Shown: piece by piece, positions 1 to 8,954 of the stretch
Layout: every line of letters starts with the position of its first letter
How positions within the stretch are numbered: the stretch's first letter is position 1
Position numbers and translations under genes: made by a program
The notes under the pieces: generated by a model
What the model saw: the letters and a program-made list of their open reading frames with translations, nothing else
The model's database searches: none
Told to the model about the DNA's origin: nothing
Assembly: GCF_014050145.1 (NCBI RefSeq)
Contig: NZ_JACFYF010000008.1
Span: forward strand, 1-64,000
Reading direction: 5' to 3'
DNA length: 64,000 bases
DNA from: Vibrio marinisediminis
GTDB taxonomy: Bacteria > Pseudomonadota > Gammaproteobacteria > Enterobacterales > Vibrionaceae

Positions 1-59
1 GTTAGAATACCGGCCTGTCACGCCGGGGGTCGCGGGTTCGAGTCCCGTCCACTCCGCCA
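1..59 (+). tRNA. tRNA-Asp (GTC), 5' end cut by window
   Basis: The window opens inside this tRNA. Visible are the anticodon arm with GTC in its loop (CCTGTCACGC), the variable loop, a T arm with GGTTCGAGTCC and an acceptor 3' strand ending in an encoded CCA at 57-59. The 5' acceptor strand and part of the D arm lie outside the window. A tRNA-Asp followed closely by a tRNA-Trp is the arrangement found downstream of 5S rRNA in some gammaproteobacterial rRNA operons (E. coli rrnC), so an rRNA operon probably lies just upstream; that is inference. Confidence 0.93.
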
Positions 60-95
60 CTTATTCAGACAAAGTTAAGTCTTTAAAACAACTAC

Positions 96-172
<77 letters not shown>

Positions 173-180
173 TCTACCAG

Positions 181-208
181 GCCTCAGCAGAAATGCTGGG
201 GCTTTTTT
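181..208 (+). terminator. Intrinsic terminator after tRNA-Trp
   Basis: GCCTCAGCA, loop GAAA, TGCTGGGGC and six T form a classical hairpin with one G-T pair. Homologous hairpins recur at 314-342, 447-475 and 581-609, once per repeat unit. Confidence 0.88.
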
Positions 209-223
209 ACATCTGGACTTTTT

Positions 224-306
224 GGTTCTACCTAAATTGATAGAGCAGCGGATTCCGCCGATGCACAATAGCGCGTGTGGGGGTTTGAATCTCTCCACCC
301 CTGCCA
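224..306 (+). pseudogene. tRNA-Trp-like remnant, copy 1
   Basis: It aligns with tRNA-Trp through GATAGAGCAGCGGATTCC, then has about 15 foreign bases (GCCGATGCACAATAG) in place of the 3' half of the anticodon loop, and then rejoins the parent through the variable and T arms to an intact CCA. The 5' acceptor strand no longer pairs and the Trp anticodon is lost, so it cannot be a working tRNA. Confidence 0.8.
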
Positions 307-357
307 TCTACTAAGCCTCAGCAGAAATGCTGGGGCTTTTTTACATCTGGACTTTAT

Positions 358-440
358 GGTTCTACCTAAATTGATAGAGCAGCGGATTCCGCCGATGCAC
401 AATAGCGCGTGTGGGGGTTTGAATCTCTCCACCCCTGCCA
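358..440 (+). pseudogene. tRNA-Trp-like remnant, copy 2
   Basis: Identical in layout to copy 1, with the same anticodon-loop insertion and the same intact 3' acceptor strand and CCA (438-440). Confidence 0.8.
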
Positions 441-490
441 TCTACTAGCCTCAGTCGAAAGACTGGGGCTTTTTTACATCTGGACTTTAT

Positions 491-573
491 GGTTCTACCT
501 AAATTGATAGAGCCGCGGGTTCCGCCGATGCACAATAGCGCGTGTGGGGGTTTGAATCTCTCCACCCCTGCCA
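491..573 (+). pseudogene. tRNA-Trp-like remnant, copy 3
   Basis: Same layout as copies 1 and 2. Small differences in the anticodon stem (AGCCGCGGGTTCC instead of AGCAGCGGATTCC) weaken any remaining tRNA fold. CCA at 571-573. Confidence 0.78.
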
Positions 574-624
574 TCTACTAAGCCTCAGTTGAAAGACTGG
601 GGCTTTTTTACGTCTGGACTTTAT

Positions 625-690
625 GGTTGCTGCCTAAGTTGATAGAGCAGCGGATTCCGCTGATACACAATAGCGCGTGTGGGAGTTCAA
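625..690 (+). pseudogene. tRNA-Trp-like remnant, copy 4 (truncated)
   Basis: The most diverged copy. The insertion reads GCTGATACACAATAG, similarity fades inside the T arm, and the acceptor end with CCA is missing. It marks the decaying edge of the array. Confidence 0.65.
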
Positions 691-833
691 ACCCTGGAGA
701 TTCAGTCTGTTTTTTCATCGCTTAACACTTCGAAACATTTCTATATTCCACTCTGAAAAGCCTCTGACATTGGCTGAAGTTCTCCTGACAGCGATTAATT
801 ATCATACAGGTAATTTGAAATGTGAGGTCCTCT

Positions 834-1592
834 ATGAAATTCAATACAAAGCTGGTTCTATCATCACTTATATCGGTTCCCTTGCTCGCAGGCTGTGTTA
901 CCCCGGGAGATGACGATCCTAATGCGGCGACTAAGCAGGGAGCCGTAGGTGGAGCTTTGTTGGGATTAACGATGGGTGCCTTAACCGGAGAATCTGATTT
1001 GGTGGTAAAGGGCGCCATTGCTGGAGGTGTTGCCGGTGGGGTGGCTGGTGCAACTCAGGATTTACAGAATAACCGAGGAAATATTCGCCATGATAGTCGC
1101 AATGATGCTTTGGCGAGTATCGGTAGCGATCCTGTTGCTGAGAAGAGCGGAAGTTGGCAAGAACTAGAAAACTTCGTTGGTGAATGGAATGTCAGTATTC
1201 AGAGTCATATTGTGACGATCGACCACAGTGAAATCACTGCAAAGGGAACACTTGCATCACTTTCTAGTGCCGATATTAAGATTACGAATGAGCAAGGACT
1301 AAAGCTTAATACTACATTTAGTTATGGCGAGGGGGTTGGCTATCAAATGCAAGTCGATAACCAAGCAAAAGGCATATCAATGGGTTTTATTGGTGAGTCT
1401 GGAGAGAATAACAACAGAGTCTCTTTCTACCCAACCAGTGTGAGTGATGTTATTTATGCCGATATACCAACGTCCGATGTTCGCTTGGAATTAATCTTTA
1501 TAGGAAATCAGGTTTGGCTGCTTGACAGTTATGCTTATGTAGAAGGGAAGGAGCAGAAGTTACAAACCTTTAGATTTACGAGAATTAGCTAA
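834..1592 (+). CDS. Glycine-zipper lipoprotein of unknown function
   Basis: I do not recognise a named gene. The N-terminus is a lipoprotein signal, MKFNTKLV with a hydrophobic stretch ending in lipobox LLAGC, so the mature protein should be lipid-anchored at Cys20. Residues about 35-75 are rich in Gly and Ala with small-residue spacing (GAVGGALLGLTMG, GGVAGGVAG), the pattern of glycine-zipper outer-membrane lipoproteins. The C-terminal 150 residues are a soluble, beta-rich domain beginning near ENFVGEWNVSI that resembles nothing I can name. The ATG at 834 is preferred over an in-frame GTG at 822 because GTGAGG gives it a ribosome-binding site and the lipobox then sits at the usual distance. 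It is a single gene with its own terminator. Confidence 0.8.
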   Translation: MKFNTKLVLSSLISVPLLAGCVTPGDDDPNAATKQGAVGGALLGLTMGALTGESDLVVKGAIAGGVAGGVAGATQDLQNNRGNIRHDSRNDALASIGSDPVAEKSGSWQELENFVGEWNVSIQSHIVTIDHSEITAKGTLASLSSADIKITNEQGLKLNTTFSYGEGVGYQMQVDNQAKGISMGFIGESGENNNRVSFYPTSVSDVIYADIPTSDVRLELIFIGNQVWLLDSYAYVEGKEQKLQTFRFTRIS

Positions 1593-1595
1593 TAT

Positions 1596-1626
1596 AAAAA
1601 AGCCCCGCTCGGTGAGCGGGGCTTTT
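1596..1626. terminator. Bidirectional terminator between lipoprotein gene and suhB
   Basis: GCCCCGCTC, loop GGT, GAGCGGGGC flanked by an A run on the left and a T run on the right, so it can serve both converging genes. Confidence 0.9.
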
Positions 1627-1651
1627 GAATAATCAGCTGTGACGGTAGCTA

Positions 1652-2455
1652 TTATTTAAGCATTGCAGCATTGCCGTTTTCACGGATGTGCTTAAGAATG
1701 CCTTTTACGCCGCGTGCACTTGAAGCAACAACGTTACCTGACTTCATGTACTCAGTGCCGCCAGCAAAGTCTGTTACGATTGCACCAGCTTCACGAGCAA
1801 TAAGTTCACCCGCAGCGATATCCCAAGGTTTTAGACCAAGCTCGAAGAAACCATCAACACGACCAGCAGCTACATAACATAAGTCAAGAGCGGCAGAACC
1901 AGTGCGGCGGAAATCGGCACAATCAACAAATAGAGCAGAAAGGATCTTGAAGTAAGATTCTGAATGCTGTTTTTGCTTGTATGGGAAACCTGTTGCTAGA
2001 ACAGTACCTTGCATATCTTTTAGTTGTTTAACGCGGATACGTGCGTTATTTAGTTGAGCGCCACCACCACGTTGTGCTGTGAATAGCTCATTTTGCATTG
2101 GGTCGTATACACAAGCTACTTCAGTCTTGCCTCTAAAGCGAACCGCGATAGAAACAGAGAAGTGTGGTAGACCTTTAACGAAGTTAGTGGTGCCATCCAG
2201 TGGGTCGATAATCCATTGCACTTCTTTATCTTTGCCTTCGATAACGCCGTTTTCTTCAGCAATGATACAGTGGTCTGGGTAAGACGCTTTGATTGTATCA
2301 ATGATAAGTGCTTCTGCTTCTTTGTCTACGTTAGTAACAAAGTCGTTCGTGCCTTTTTGAGTAGATTCGATCTTCTCAACATTTTCAAGTGATTTAGCAA
2401 TGTGATTGCCAGCTTTTCGTGCCGCACGAATAGCGATATTAAGCATAGGATGCAT
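1652..2455 (-). CDS. suhB: Inositol-1-monophosphatase family protein SuhB
   Basis: 267 residues, the same size as E. coli SuhB, starting MHPMLNIAIRAARKAG. The Mg2+/Li+-dependent phosphatase signature is intact: Glu67 in AEENG, the DPLDGTTNF loop with Asp84 and Asp87, and the C-terminal WDIAAGELI motif supplying another metal ligand. The enzyme hydrolyses myo-inositol-1-phosphate. In E. coli SuhB also joins the rRNA antitermination complex with NusA, NusB, NusE and NusG, probably its more important role; nusB is also in this window. It is transcribed divergently from trmJ, as in E. coli. Confidence 0.95.
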   Translation of the reverse strand: MHPMLNIAIRAARKAGNHIAKSLENVEKIESTQKGTNDFVTNVDKEAEALIIDTIKASYPDHCIIAEENGVIEGKDKEVQWIIDPLDGTTNFVKGLPHFSVSIAVRFRGKTEVACVYDPMQNELFTAQRGGGAQLNNARIRVKQLKDMQGTVLATGFPYKQKQHSESYFKILSALFVDCADFRRTGSAALDLCYVAAGRVDGFFELGLKPWDIAAGELIAREAGAIVTDFAGGTEYMKSGNVVASSARGVKGILKHIRENGNAAMLK

Positions 2456-2632
2456 AGAGGATTTCCCAACGGATGTTAAAGAACAGAAAAACGCCGCGAA
2501 GTATAACAGAATAAATCACAAATGGAAGTGGTTAATTGTTGCACTATTGACAAGCATATATGAATCACTTTAACCATTTTTTTCTACGTTGTGATAATAT
2601 CTCGCCACTTTATTTCGTTTAGGTAATTGCTC

Positions 2633-3361
2633 ATGCTCAACAACGTCAAAGTTGTTCTTGTTGGTACATCTCATTCTGGAAACATTGGTTCAGCAGCGCG
2701 AGCCATGAAAGTGATGGGATTAAACAATATGGTGTTAGTCGCACCAGGGTGTGAGGTTGATGGTCAAGCCATTGCTTTAGCTGCGGGTGCGAGTGATATA
2801 GCACTTAACGCAACAGTTGTTGAAACATTAGAAGATGCTGTAAAAGATTGTGCTTTAGTTGTTGGCTCTAGCGCTCGTTCTCGTACTCTAGAGTGGCCAA
2901 TGCTTGAGCCAAGAGAGTGTGGCGAAAAATGCGCGGCGGAAGGGCAACAAAGCCAAGTGGCGATTGTCTTTGGACGCGAGCGTACTGGTCTAACAAATGA
3001 CGAGTTACAACTTTGCCATTATCATGTATGCATTCCAGCCAACCCAGAATACAGCTCATTGAATCTGGCAATGGCAGTACAGACTATTGCCTACGAAATT
3101 CGAGTCGCTTTTCTTGAGCAACAAAAACAAAATTTTGTACCGCAAGCTGAAGGTGAATATCCACGTCACGAAGAACTAGAAATGTTTTTCGAACACCTTG
3201 AAAAAGTCATGATTGATACCCAATTCATTTCTGCAGACCAACCAAATAAAGTGATGAGTAAGCTGAGACGTTTATTCAATCGCGCTCGACCTGAACAACA
3301 AGAGCTTAATACGCTACGTGGTGTTTTAACCGCGGTTGAGAAAAAAATGGGCAGTCGTTAA
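2633..3361 (+). CDS. trmJ: tRNA Cm32/Um32 methyltransferase TrmJ
   Basis: A SPOUT-class (trefoil knot) 2'-O-methyltransferase of 242 residues that modifies position 32 of the tRNA anticodon loop using S-adenosylmethionine. Visible motifs are NIGSAARAM near the N-terminus with the catalytic Arg23, [15 protein letters not shown] in the middle, and the knot segment [19 protein letters not shown]-terminal helical extension of about 80 residues is typical of the family. The ATG at 2633, after AGGT, is chosen over TTG at 2627. It lies directly upstream of iscR, the conserved enterobacterial and Vibrio order. Confidence 0.94.
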   Translation: MLNNVKVVLVGTSHSGNIGSAARAMKVMGLNNMVLVAPGCEVDGQAIALAAGASDIALNATVVETLEDAVKDCALVVGSSARSRTLEWPMLEPRECGEKCAAEGQQSQVAIVFGRERTGLTNDELQLCHYHVCIPANPEYSSLNLAMAVQTIAYEIRVAFLEQQKQNFVPQAEGEYPRHEELEMFFEHLEKVMIDTQFISADQPNKVMSKLRRLFNRARPEQQELNTLRGVLTAVEKKMGSR

Positions 3362-3383
3362 CCTACACAAAGCCTAGGGTTAA

Positions 3384-3408
3384 ATACCTGACTGTTTTAC
3401 TCAAATAA
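3384..3408. promoter_or_regulatory. IscR type 1 binding site, distal
   Basis: The segment starts ATACCTGACTGTTTTACTC and fits the type 1 IscR pattern (ATASYYGACTR-W3-YAGTCRRSTAT) with several mismatches in the right half. It abuts the stronger proximal site with no spacer. E. coli iscR also has two such sites, at which [2Fe-2S]-IscR represses the isc operon. Confidence 0.7.
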
Positions 3409-3433
3409 ATACTTGACCATTTTAGTCGGGTAT
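3409..3433. promoter_or_regulatory. IscR type 1 binding site, proximal
   Basis: ATACTTGACC, then ATTT, then TAGTCGGGTAT fits the type 1 IscR pattern almost perfectly over 25 bases. TTGACC inside it could serve as a -35 element, so holo-IscR would block RNA polymerase directly. It lies 42 bases upstream of the iscR start. Confidence 0.85.
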
Positions 3434-3475
3434 GAAAAACTTCATACCATACGAACAATGTGGATATGGTGTTAT

Positions 3476-3982
3476 ATGAGACTTACATCTAAGGGAAGAT
3501 ACGCAGTTACGGCTATGCTAGATGTGGCTTTACATTCACAGCAAAGTCCTGTTCCGCTAGCAGACATCTCAGAGCGACAAGGCATTTCGCTTTCTTACTT
3601 GGAACAATTGTTTTCCAAGTTGCGTAAAGCGGGATTGGTTGCCAGTGTTCGCGGCCCTGGTGGTGGTTATCGCTTAGGTGCCGATGCTTATACAATCGCT
3701 ATTGGCACTGTTATTGCTGCAGTTGATGAGTCTGTTGATGCGACTAAATGCAATGGCAAAGGTGATTGCCAAGGTGGAACTCGTTGCTTAACCCACACAT
3801 TGTGGCGTGATCTTAGCTCGCGTATTAGTGACTTCCTGAACAACATCACTCTTGGTGAGTTGATGAAGGATAATGAAGTTATAGAGATTTCAGATCGACA
3901 AGACATAGATCTTGCGGTGAACCATGGCCTAGCGAATCGCACTGCTCTCGGTGCCGCCTTGGAATTAAATGTCCGCTCTTAA
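3476..3982 (+). CDS. iscR: Fe-S cluster-sensing transcription factor IscR
   Basis: 168-residue Rrf2-family regulator starting [11 protein letters not shown]. The winged-helix DNA-binding domain fills residues 1-65, with recognition-helix segment [14 protein letters not shown] and wing GPGGGYRL. The cluster ligands are present at E. coli positions: Cys92, Cys98, Cys104 and His107 in [16 protein letters not shown]. Holo-IscR represses its own operon; apo-IscR controls other promoters. An in-frame extension to 3413 is rejected because it would begin inside the operator. The gene heads the iscRSUA-hscBA-fdx-iscX operon; iscS follows 30 bases later. Confidence 0.97.
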   Translation: MRLTSKGRYAVTAMLDVALHSQQSPVPLADISERQGISLSYLEQLFSKLRKAGLVASVRGPGGGYRLGADAYTIAIGTVIAAVDESVDATKCNGKGDCQGGTRCLTHTLWRDLSSRISDFLNNITLGELMKDNEVIEISDRQDIDLAVNHGLANRTALGAALELNVRS

Positions 3983-4012
3983 GCGGTCAGCAATGTTACA
4001 TTGGAGTAAAGA

Positions 4013-5227
4013 ATGAAACTGCCGATTTATCTTGATTATTCAGCAACTTGTCCTGTAGATCCTAGAGTAGCTGAAAAGATGGTTCAGTATATGACAATGG
4101 ATGGTACGTTTGGTAACCCAGCGTCTCGTTCACATCGTTACGGTTGGCAAGCCGAAGAGGCAGTCGACAATGCTCGTGAGCAAATTGCTGACCTGCTAAA
4201 TGCAGACCCACGTGAAATCGTATTTACTTCGGGCGCGACTGAGTCTGATAACCTTGCAATTAAGGGCGCTGCGAATTTCTATTCTAAGAAAGGCAAGCAT
4301 GTGATTACTTGTAAGACGGAACACAAAGCCGTTCTTGATCCATGTCGTCAGCTTGAGCGTGAAGGTTTTGAAGTGACATACCTTGCGCCAGAATCAAATG
4401 GTCTTATCGATCTTAACAAGCTTGAAGCTGCTATGCGCGAAGATACGGTTCTTGTATCGATCATGCACGTGAACAATGAAATTGGCGTGATTCAAGATAT
4501 TGCAGCTATCGGTGAACTGTGCCGTGAGCGCAAAGTTATATTCCATGTTGATGCAGCGCAATCAGCAGGTAAATTACCAATTGATGTACAGCAGCTTAAA
4601 GTGGATTTAATTTCACTATCGGCTCATAAAATTTATGGTCCAAAAGGCATTGGCGCGCTTTACGTACGTCGTAAACCGCGTATTCGCCTAGAAGCTCAAA
4701 TGCATGGTGGTGGTCATGAGCGTGGTTTCCGCTCTGGTACTCTACCAACACATCAAATTGTCGGTATGGGTGAAGCTTTCCGTATCGCAAAAGAAGAACT
4801 TCAGAAAGATTATGATCATGCGAAGATGCTTCGTAATCGCCTATTAAATGGTGTGAAAGATCTAGAAGCTGTGACAGTCAATGGTGACTTAGAACAGCGC
4901 GTGCCACATAACCTAAACGTAAGTTTTGCTTTTGTTGAAGGTGAATCACTACTGATGTCTTTAAAAGACCTCGCCGTTTCATCAGGTAGTGCATGTACTT
5001 CGGCAAGTTTAGAGCCTTCTTATGTACTTCGTGCACTTGGTCTAAACGACGAATTGGCACACAGCTCAGTTCGCTTCTCATTTGGTCGTTTTACGACAGA
5101 AGAAGAAGTGGATTACGCAATTGAACAAATTCGCGTAGCGGTTACTAAGCTACGTGACATGTCTCCTCTATGGGATATGTACAAGGAAGGGATTGATTTA
5201 AGTACCGTTGAGTGGGCACACCACTAA
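4013..5227 (+). CDS. iscS: Cysteine desulfurase IscS
   Basis: 404 residues, exactly the length of E. coli IscS. This PLP enzyme removes sulfur from L-cysteine and hands it to IscU and to tRNA-thiolation partners. All key residues fall at canonical numbers: His104 in KTEHK, the PLP-binding Lys206 in [12 protein letters not shown], and the persulfide-carrying Cys328 in [10 protein letters not shown] on the long group I loop. A second desulfurase, the group II csdA, lies at 11.1-12.4 kb. TTGGAG provides the ribosome-binding site. Confidence 0.98.
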   Translation: MKLPIYLDYSATCPVDPRVAEKMVQYMTMDGTFGNPASRSHRYGWQAEEAVDNAREQIADLLNADPREIVFTSGATESDNLAIKGAANFYSKKGKHVITCKTEHKAVLDPCRQLEREGFEVTYLAPESNGLIDLNKLEAAMREDTVLVSIMHVNNEIGVIQDIAAIGELCRERKVIFHVDAAQSAGKLPIDVQQLKVDLISLSAHKIYGPKGIGALYVRRKPRIRLEAQMHGGGHERGFRSGTLPTHQIVGMGEAFRIAKEELQKDYDHAKMLRNRLLNGVKDLEAVTVNGDLEQRVPHNLNVSFAFVEGESLLMSLKDLAVSSGSACTSASLEPSYVLRALGLNDELAHSSVRFSFGRFTTEEEVDYAIEQIRVAVTKLRDMSPLWDMYKEGIDLSTVEWAHH

Positions 5228-5272
5228 TCGCTTAACTTCCCAGTTTATGTAGAGGATACGAGGTAAAAAATT

Positions 5273-5653
5273 ATGGCATATAGCGAAAAAGTAATTGATC
5301 ACTACGAGAACCCACGTAACGTTGGTTCTTTCGATAAAGACGATCTATCTGTGGGTAGCGGCATGGTTGGTGCGCCAGCTTGTGGCGATGTGATGAAACT
5401 TCAGATCAAGGTAACGCCTGAAGGTATTATCGAAGACGCGAAATTTAAAACTTACGGTTGCGGCAGTGCTATCGCATCAAGTTCACTTGTGACAGAGTGG
5501 GTTAAAGGTAAGTCAATCGACGAAGCGGCAGCAATTAAAAACTCAGAGATTGCAGAAGAACTAGAACTACCACCAGTTAAAGTTCACTGTTCTATCCTAG
5601 CGGAAGATGCAATCAAAGCAGCCGTTGCTGACTACAAGAAAAAACATCAGTAA
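5273..5653 (+). CDS. iscU: Fe-S cluster assembly scaffold IscU
   Basis: 126-residue scaffold on which [2Fe-2S] and [4Fe-4S] clusters are built from IscS-derived sulfur. Cluster ligands Cys37 (GAPACGD), Cys63 (YGCGSA), His105 and Cys106 (VHCS) and the assisting Asp39 are all present. The LPPVK motif at 99-103, recognised by HscA for cluster transfer, directly precedes His105. Length and spacing match E. coli IscU closely. Confidence 0.98.
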   Translation: MAYSEKVIDHYENPRNVGSFDKDDLSVGSGMVGAPACGDVMKLQIKVTPEGIIEDAKFKTYGCGSAIASSSLVTEWVKGKSIDEAAAIKNSEIAEELELPPVKVHCSILAEDAIKAAVADYKKKHQ

Positions 5654-5720
5654 AATCGACATTAAGTCCAATGGGGGCAGAGCTCCCATTTCATTGGTAT
5701 AAAACAATTCAAGGTGCAGT

Positions 5721-6044
5721 ATGGCCATTACACTAACAGATGCAGCAGCAAGCCGCGTAGGTGCTTTCCTAGAAAACCGAGGGAAAGGGGTCGGTTTGCG
5801 TCTCGGAGTTAAAACGACAGGCTGTTCTGGTATGGCTTATGTACTAGAGTTTGTCGATGAGTTAAATGAAGAAGACGAAGTTTTCGAACACAAAGGCGTG
5901 ACCGTGATTATCGATCAAAAGAGCCTTGCGTATTTAGATGGCACAGAGCTTGACTACGTAAAACAGGGATTGAATGAAGGTTTTGAGTTCAACAACCCGA
6001 ATGCGAAAAGTGAATGTGGCTGTGGTGAAAGCTTCAACGTTTAA
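5721..6044 (+). CDS. iscA: A-type Fe-S carrier IscA
   Basis: 107-residue A-type carrier. The three invariant cysteines are Cys35 (TTGCSGMAY) and Cys99 and Cys101 (SECGCGESF), which bind iron or a transient cluster at the dimer interface. It takes clusters from the scaffold to apo-targets, especially [4Fe-4S] enzymes. It sits in the standard place between iscU and hscB. Confidence 0.97.
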   Translation: MAITLTDAAASRVGAFLENRGKGVGLRLGVKTTGCSGMAYVLEFVDELNEEDEVFEHKGVTVIIDQKSLAYLDGTELDYVKQGLNEGFEFNNPNAKSECGCGESFNV

Positions 6045-6101
6045 TTCTTGTTCTCCTGCTTGAACAGAAGCAGGAGAGATTTTACCAAGGGTCAGATTTT
6101 A

Positions 6102-6617
6102 ATGAATCACTTTGAATTATTTGGGCTACCAACTCAGTTTAAGCTGGATGGTAGCCTTCTTTCTTCTCAATTCCGTGAACTACAAAAGCGCTTCCATCCA
6201 GACAATTTTGCTACCCATTCTGAGCGCGATCGATTAATGGCGGTTCAGAAAGCGGCACAAATCAATGATGCTTATCAAGTGCTTAAGCACCCAATTTCTC
6301 GCGCTGAATATTTGCTTTCCGTCAATGGCATTGAACTTCGAGGTGAACAGCAAACATTGCAAGATCCAATGTTCTTAATGGAACAGATGGAGTTGCGTGA
6401 AGAACTTGAAGATATTCCAAGCTATTCCGATCCCGAGTCGGCTCTGTTTGAGTTTGATGCTAAGGTGTCAAAAATGTACAAACAGCATTTGCTATTGGTA
6501 GAAGATAACTTAAACCAAGCACAATGGTCGCCAGCGGCTGATCGCGTCCGTGAGCTTAAGTTTATTGCCAAGCTAAAACATGAAATTGAGTTGGTGGAAG
6601 ACAAACTACTCGGTTAA
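6102..6617 (+). CDS. hscB: J-domain co-chaperone HscB
   Basis: 171-residue co-chaperone. The N-terminal J domain has the HPD tripeptide at 32-34 (RFHPDNF), which stimulates HscA ATPase; the C-terminal three-helix domain (about 90-171) binds IscU. The ATG at 6102 starts MNHFELFGLP, the conserved family N-terminus; the open frame upstream to 6048 is not part of the gene. hscA follows 20 bases later. Confidence 0.96.
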   Translation: MNHFELFGLPTQFKLDGSLLSSQFRELQKRFHPDNFATHSERDRLMAVQKAAQINDAYQVLKHPISRAEYLLSVNGIELRGEQQTLQDPMFLMEQMELREELEDIPSYSDPESALFEFDAKVSKMYKQHLLLVEDNLNQAQWSPAADRVRELKFIAKLKHEIELVEDKLLG

Positions 6618-6637
6618 CCCAAGAGTAAGGATTAACA

Positions 6638-8491
6638 ATGGCATTACTTCAAATTGCAGAACCGGGTCAGAGCTCGGCACCCCATGAACACAAACTTGCT
6701 GCTGGTATCGATTTAGGCACAACCAACTCACTGGTTGCTTCAGCGCGTAGTGGCGATGTAACCCCTTTGGAAGATGACCAAGGTCGTCGTATTCTGCCTT
6801 CAGTCGTTCACTATACGAGTGATTCAAAAGAAGTGGGCTATCAAGCATTTGAGAATGCTGAACTTGACCCATCAAATACCATTATTTCAGTAAAACGTCT
6901 GATCGGACGTTCATTAGCCGATATCAATCAGCGTTACCCATCATTGCCTTACCAGCTAAAGGCGAGTGAAAATGGTCTACCAATTTTACAAACCCGTGGT
7001 GGTGACAAAAACCCTATCGAAGTATCGGCTGATATTTTAGAAGCCCTTAAAGCACGCGCAGAGCAAACCTTAGGTGGTGAGCTTGCTGGTGTGGTGATCA
7101 CGGTTCCTGCCTATTTTGATGATGCCCAACGAGCGGGTACGAAAGATGCGGCGAAACTGGCTGGTTTACATGTGTTACGTTTGCTTAATGAGCCGACGGC
7201 GGCAGCCATTGCTTATGGCTTAGATTCTGGTCAAGAAGGTGTTATTGCGGTTTATGACCTTGGTGGCGGCACCTTTGATATTTCGATTTTGCGCTTGTCT
7301 AAAGGCGTATTTGAAGTATTAGCAACCGGTGGTGACTCTGCACTTGGCGGTGATGATTTTGACCACCTTCTTGCAGACTTCATCCTAGAGAAAACTGCAC
7401 ATCAAGCCCCATTAAGTGCAGAACAAAACCGCACCTTGCTAAATGTAGCACAGCGAACCAAACAAGCGTTTTCGCAACAAGAGACCGTTGATGTTGATGT
7501 ATTGGGCTGGCAAGGCAGTGTGACTCGTGAAGAGTTTGAACAATTAATCGCACCTTTGGTGAAAAAGACACTGATGTCTTGCCGTAGAGCACTAAAAGAC
7601 GCCGATGTTGAGATTGATGAAGTTCACGAAGTGGTGATGGTCGGCGGTTCAACCCGTACTCTATTGGTTCGTGAAATGGTCGGTGAGTTCTTCCAACGAA
7701 CGCCATTAACTAGCATTAACCCAGATGAAGTAGTCGCGATTGGCGCGGGCATTCAAGCGGACATTCTTGTTGGTAATAAACCCGATTCAGAAATGCTGTT
7801 GTTGGATGTTATTCCACTGTCATTAGGTATTGAAACCATGGGTGGTCTGATTGAAAAAATCATTCCACGCAACACCACTATTCCAGTTGCTCGAGCGCAA
7901 GAGTTTACCACCTTCAAAGATGGTCAAACGGCGATGAGTGTGCACATTGTGCAAGGTGAACGTGAAATGGTTGATGATTGCCGTTCATTGGCGCGCTTTT
8001 CACTGAAAGGCATACCACCAATGGCCGCTGGTGCTGCGCATATTCGTGTGACATACCAAGTTGACGCTGATGGATTACTGTCTGTAACAGCGATGGAAAA
8101 GAGCACAGGTGTTCAATCGGAAATTCAGGTGAAACCATCTTATGGTTTGAGTGATGATGAAGTGGCGAACATGCTGCGCGATTCAATGACTTTTGCTAAA
8201 GAAGATATGCAAGCCCGAGCGTTAGCTGAGCAACGCGTAGAAGCAGACCGAGTGATTGAAGGTTTGATTGCTGCCATGCAGATGGACGGTGATGAACTGT
8301 TGTCAGAGCAAGAGAATCAAGCCCTTCTAAAAGCAATTGAAACCTTGATTGGATTGCGTAACGGCGATGATGCTGATGCAATTGAGTCAGGAATTAAACA
8401 GACGGATAAAGCAAGCCAAGAGTTTGCATCACGTCGTATGGATAAGTCGATTCGAGCTGCATTGTCAGGCCAATCTGTCGACGATATTTAA
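6638..8491 (+). CDS. hscA: Hsp70-type chaperone HscA
   Basis: 617 residues. The actin-like ATPase domain (about 20-390) shows phosphate-1 motif GIDLGTTNS, the [10 protein letters not shown] loop and the VVMVGGSTR adenosine motif. The substrate-binding domain follows, with family-specific features such as lack of the EEVD tail found on eukaryotic cytosolic Hsp70. It binds the LPPVK motif of IscU and drives ATP-dependent release of the cluster with HscB. Confidence 0.97.
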   Translation: MALLQIAEPGQSSAPHEHKLAAGIDLGTTNSLVASARSGDVTPLEDDQGRRILPSVVHYTSDSKEVGYQAFENAELDPSNTIISVKRLIGRSLADINQRYPSLPYQLKASENGLPILQTRGGDKNPIEVSADILEALKARAEQTLGGELAGVVITVPAYFDDAQRAGTKDAAKLAGLHVLRLLNEPTAAAIAYGLDSGQEGVIAVYDLGGGTFDISILRLSKGVFEVLATGGDSALGGDDFDHLLADFILEKTAHQAPLSAEQNRTLLNVAQRTKQAFSQQETVDVDVLGWQGSVTREEFEQLIAPLVKKTLMSCRRALKDADVEIDEVHEVVMVGGSTRTLLVREMVGEFFQRTPLTSINPDEVVAIGAGIQADILVGNKPDSEMLLLDVIPLSLGIETMGGLIEKIIPRNTTIPVARAQEFTTFKDGQTAMSVHIVQGEREMVDDCRSLARFSLKGIPPMAAGAAHIRVTYQVDADGLLSVTAMEKSTGVQSEIQVKPSYGLSDDEVANMLRDSMTFAKEDMQARALAEQRVEADRVIEGLIAAMQMDGDELLSEQENQALLKAIETLIGLRNGDDADAIESGIKQTDKASQEFASRRMDKSIRAALSGQSVDDI

Positions 8492-8502
8492 GAGTAGAAG
8501 TT

Positions 8503-8841
8503 ATGCCTAAAATTATCGTATTACCTCATGAAGACCTATGCCCTGAAGGTGCTGTACTAGAAGCTCAACCAGGTGAAACTGTACTTGATGTCGCGCTAAA
8601 AAATGGCATTGGTATTGAACACGCGTGTGAGAAATCTTGTGCGTGTACCACTTGTCACGTGATTGTTCGCGAAGGTTTTGACTCACTAAATGAGAGTGAT
8701 GAACTAGAAGATGACATGCTTGATAAAGCATGGGGATTAGAGCCAGAGTCACGTTTAGGTTGCCAAGCATGTGTCGCGAATGAGGATCTTGTTGTAGAGA
8801 TCCCGAAATATACGCTAAACCATGCATCAGAAGATCATTAA
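8503..8841 (+). CDS. fdx: ISC-type [2Fe-2S] ferredoxin
   Basis: 112-residue adrenodoxin-like ferredoxin. Cluster ligands Cys42, Cys48, Cys51 and Cys87 form the CX5CX2C...C pattern (ACEKSCACTTCH and LGCQAC); Cys46 is the extra non-ligand cysteine. It supplies electrons for sulfur reduction and cluster coupling on IscU. It starts 11 bases after hscA. Confidence 0.97.
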   Translation: MPKIIVLPHEDLCPEGAVLEAQPGETVLDVALKNGIGIEHACEKSCACTTCHVIVREGFDSLNESDELEDDMLDKAWGLEPESRLGCQACVANEDLVVEIPKYTLNHASEDH

Positions 8842-8954
8842 TGTCATCTTAATTGTGGCATCTACCGCTGGGTAACAGTATTCCAGTGACCGCTTGGTGG
8901 TAAATGCAGCGATTTTGAATAAAACTAACGATAGATTGTTAAAGGAAGAGAGCA

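Larger units (their letters stand above)
173..690 (+). repeat. Tandem array of tRNA-Trp-linked repeats, about 134 bp each
   Basis: Units at 173-306 (134 bp), 307-440 (134 bp), 441-573 (133 bp) and a decaying fourth copy at 574 to about 690. Each unit has a GAAA-capped terminator hairpin with a T run, a spacer containing ACATCTGGACTTTATGGTT, and a degenerate copy of tRNA-Trp that keeps the D-arm region and a perfect acceptor 3' end with CCA. Units 1 to 3 are nearly identical, so duplication is recent or conversion is active. The arrangement resembles the tRNA-linked repeats behind E. coli tyrT (rtT), which also carry tRNA 3' segments; that parallel is from general knowledge. Confidence 0.9.

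Noticed and set aside
173-690. CRISPR array
   Set aside because: Units are long, contiguous and almost identical throughout, with no unique spacers; they are duplicated terminator and tRNA remnants.
3413-3475. Upstream start for IscR
   Set aside because: It would begin inside the proximal IscR operator and add 21 residues absent from the family.
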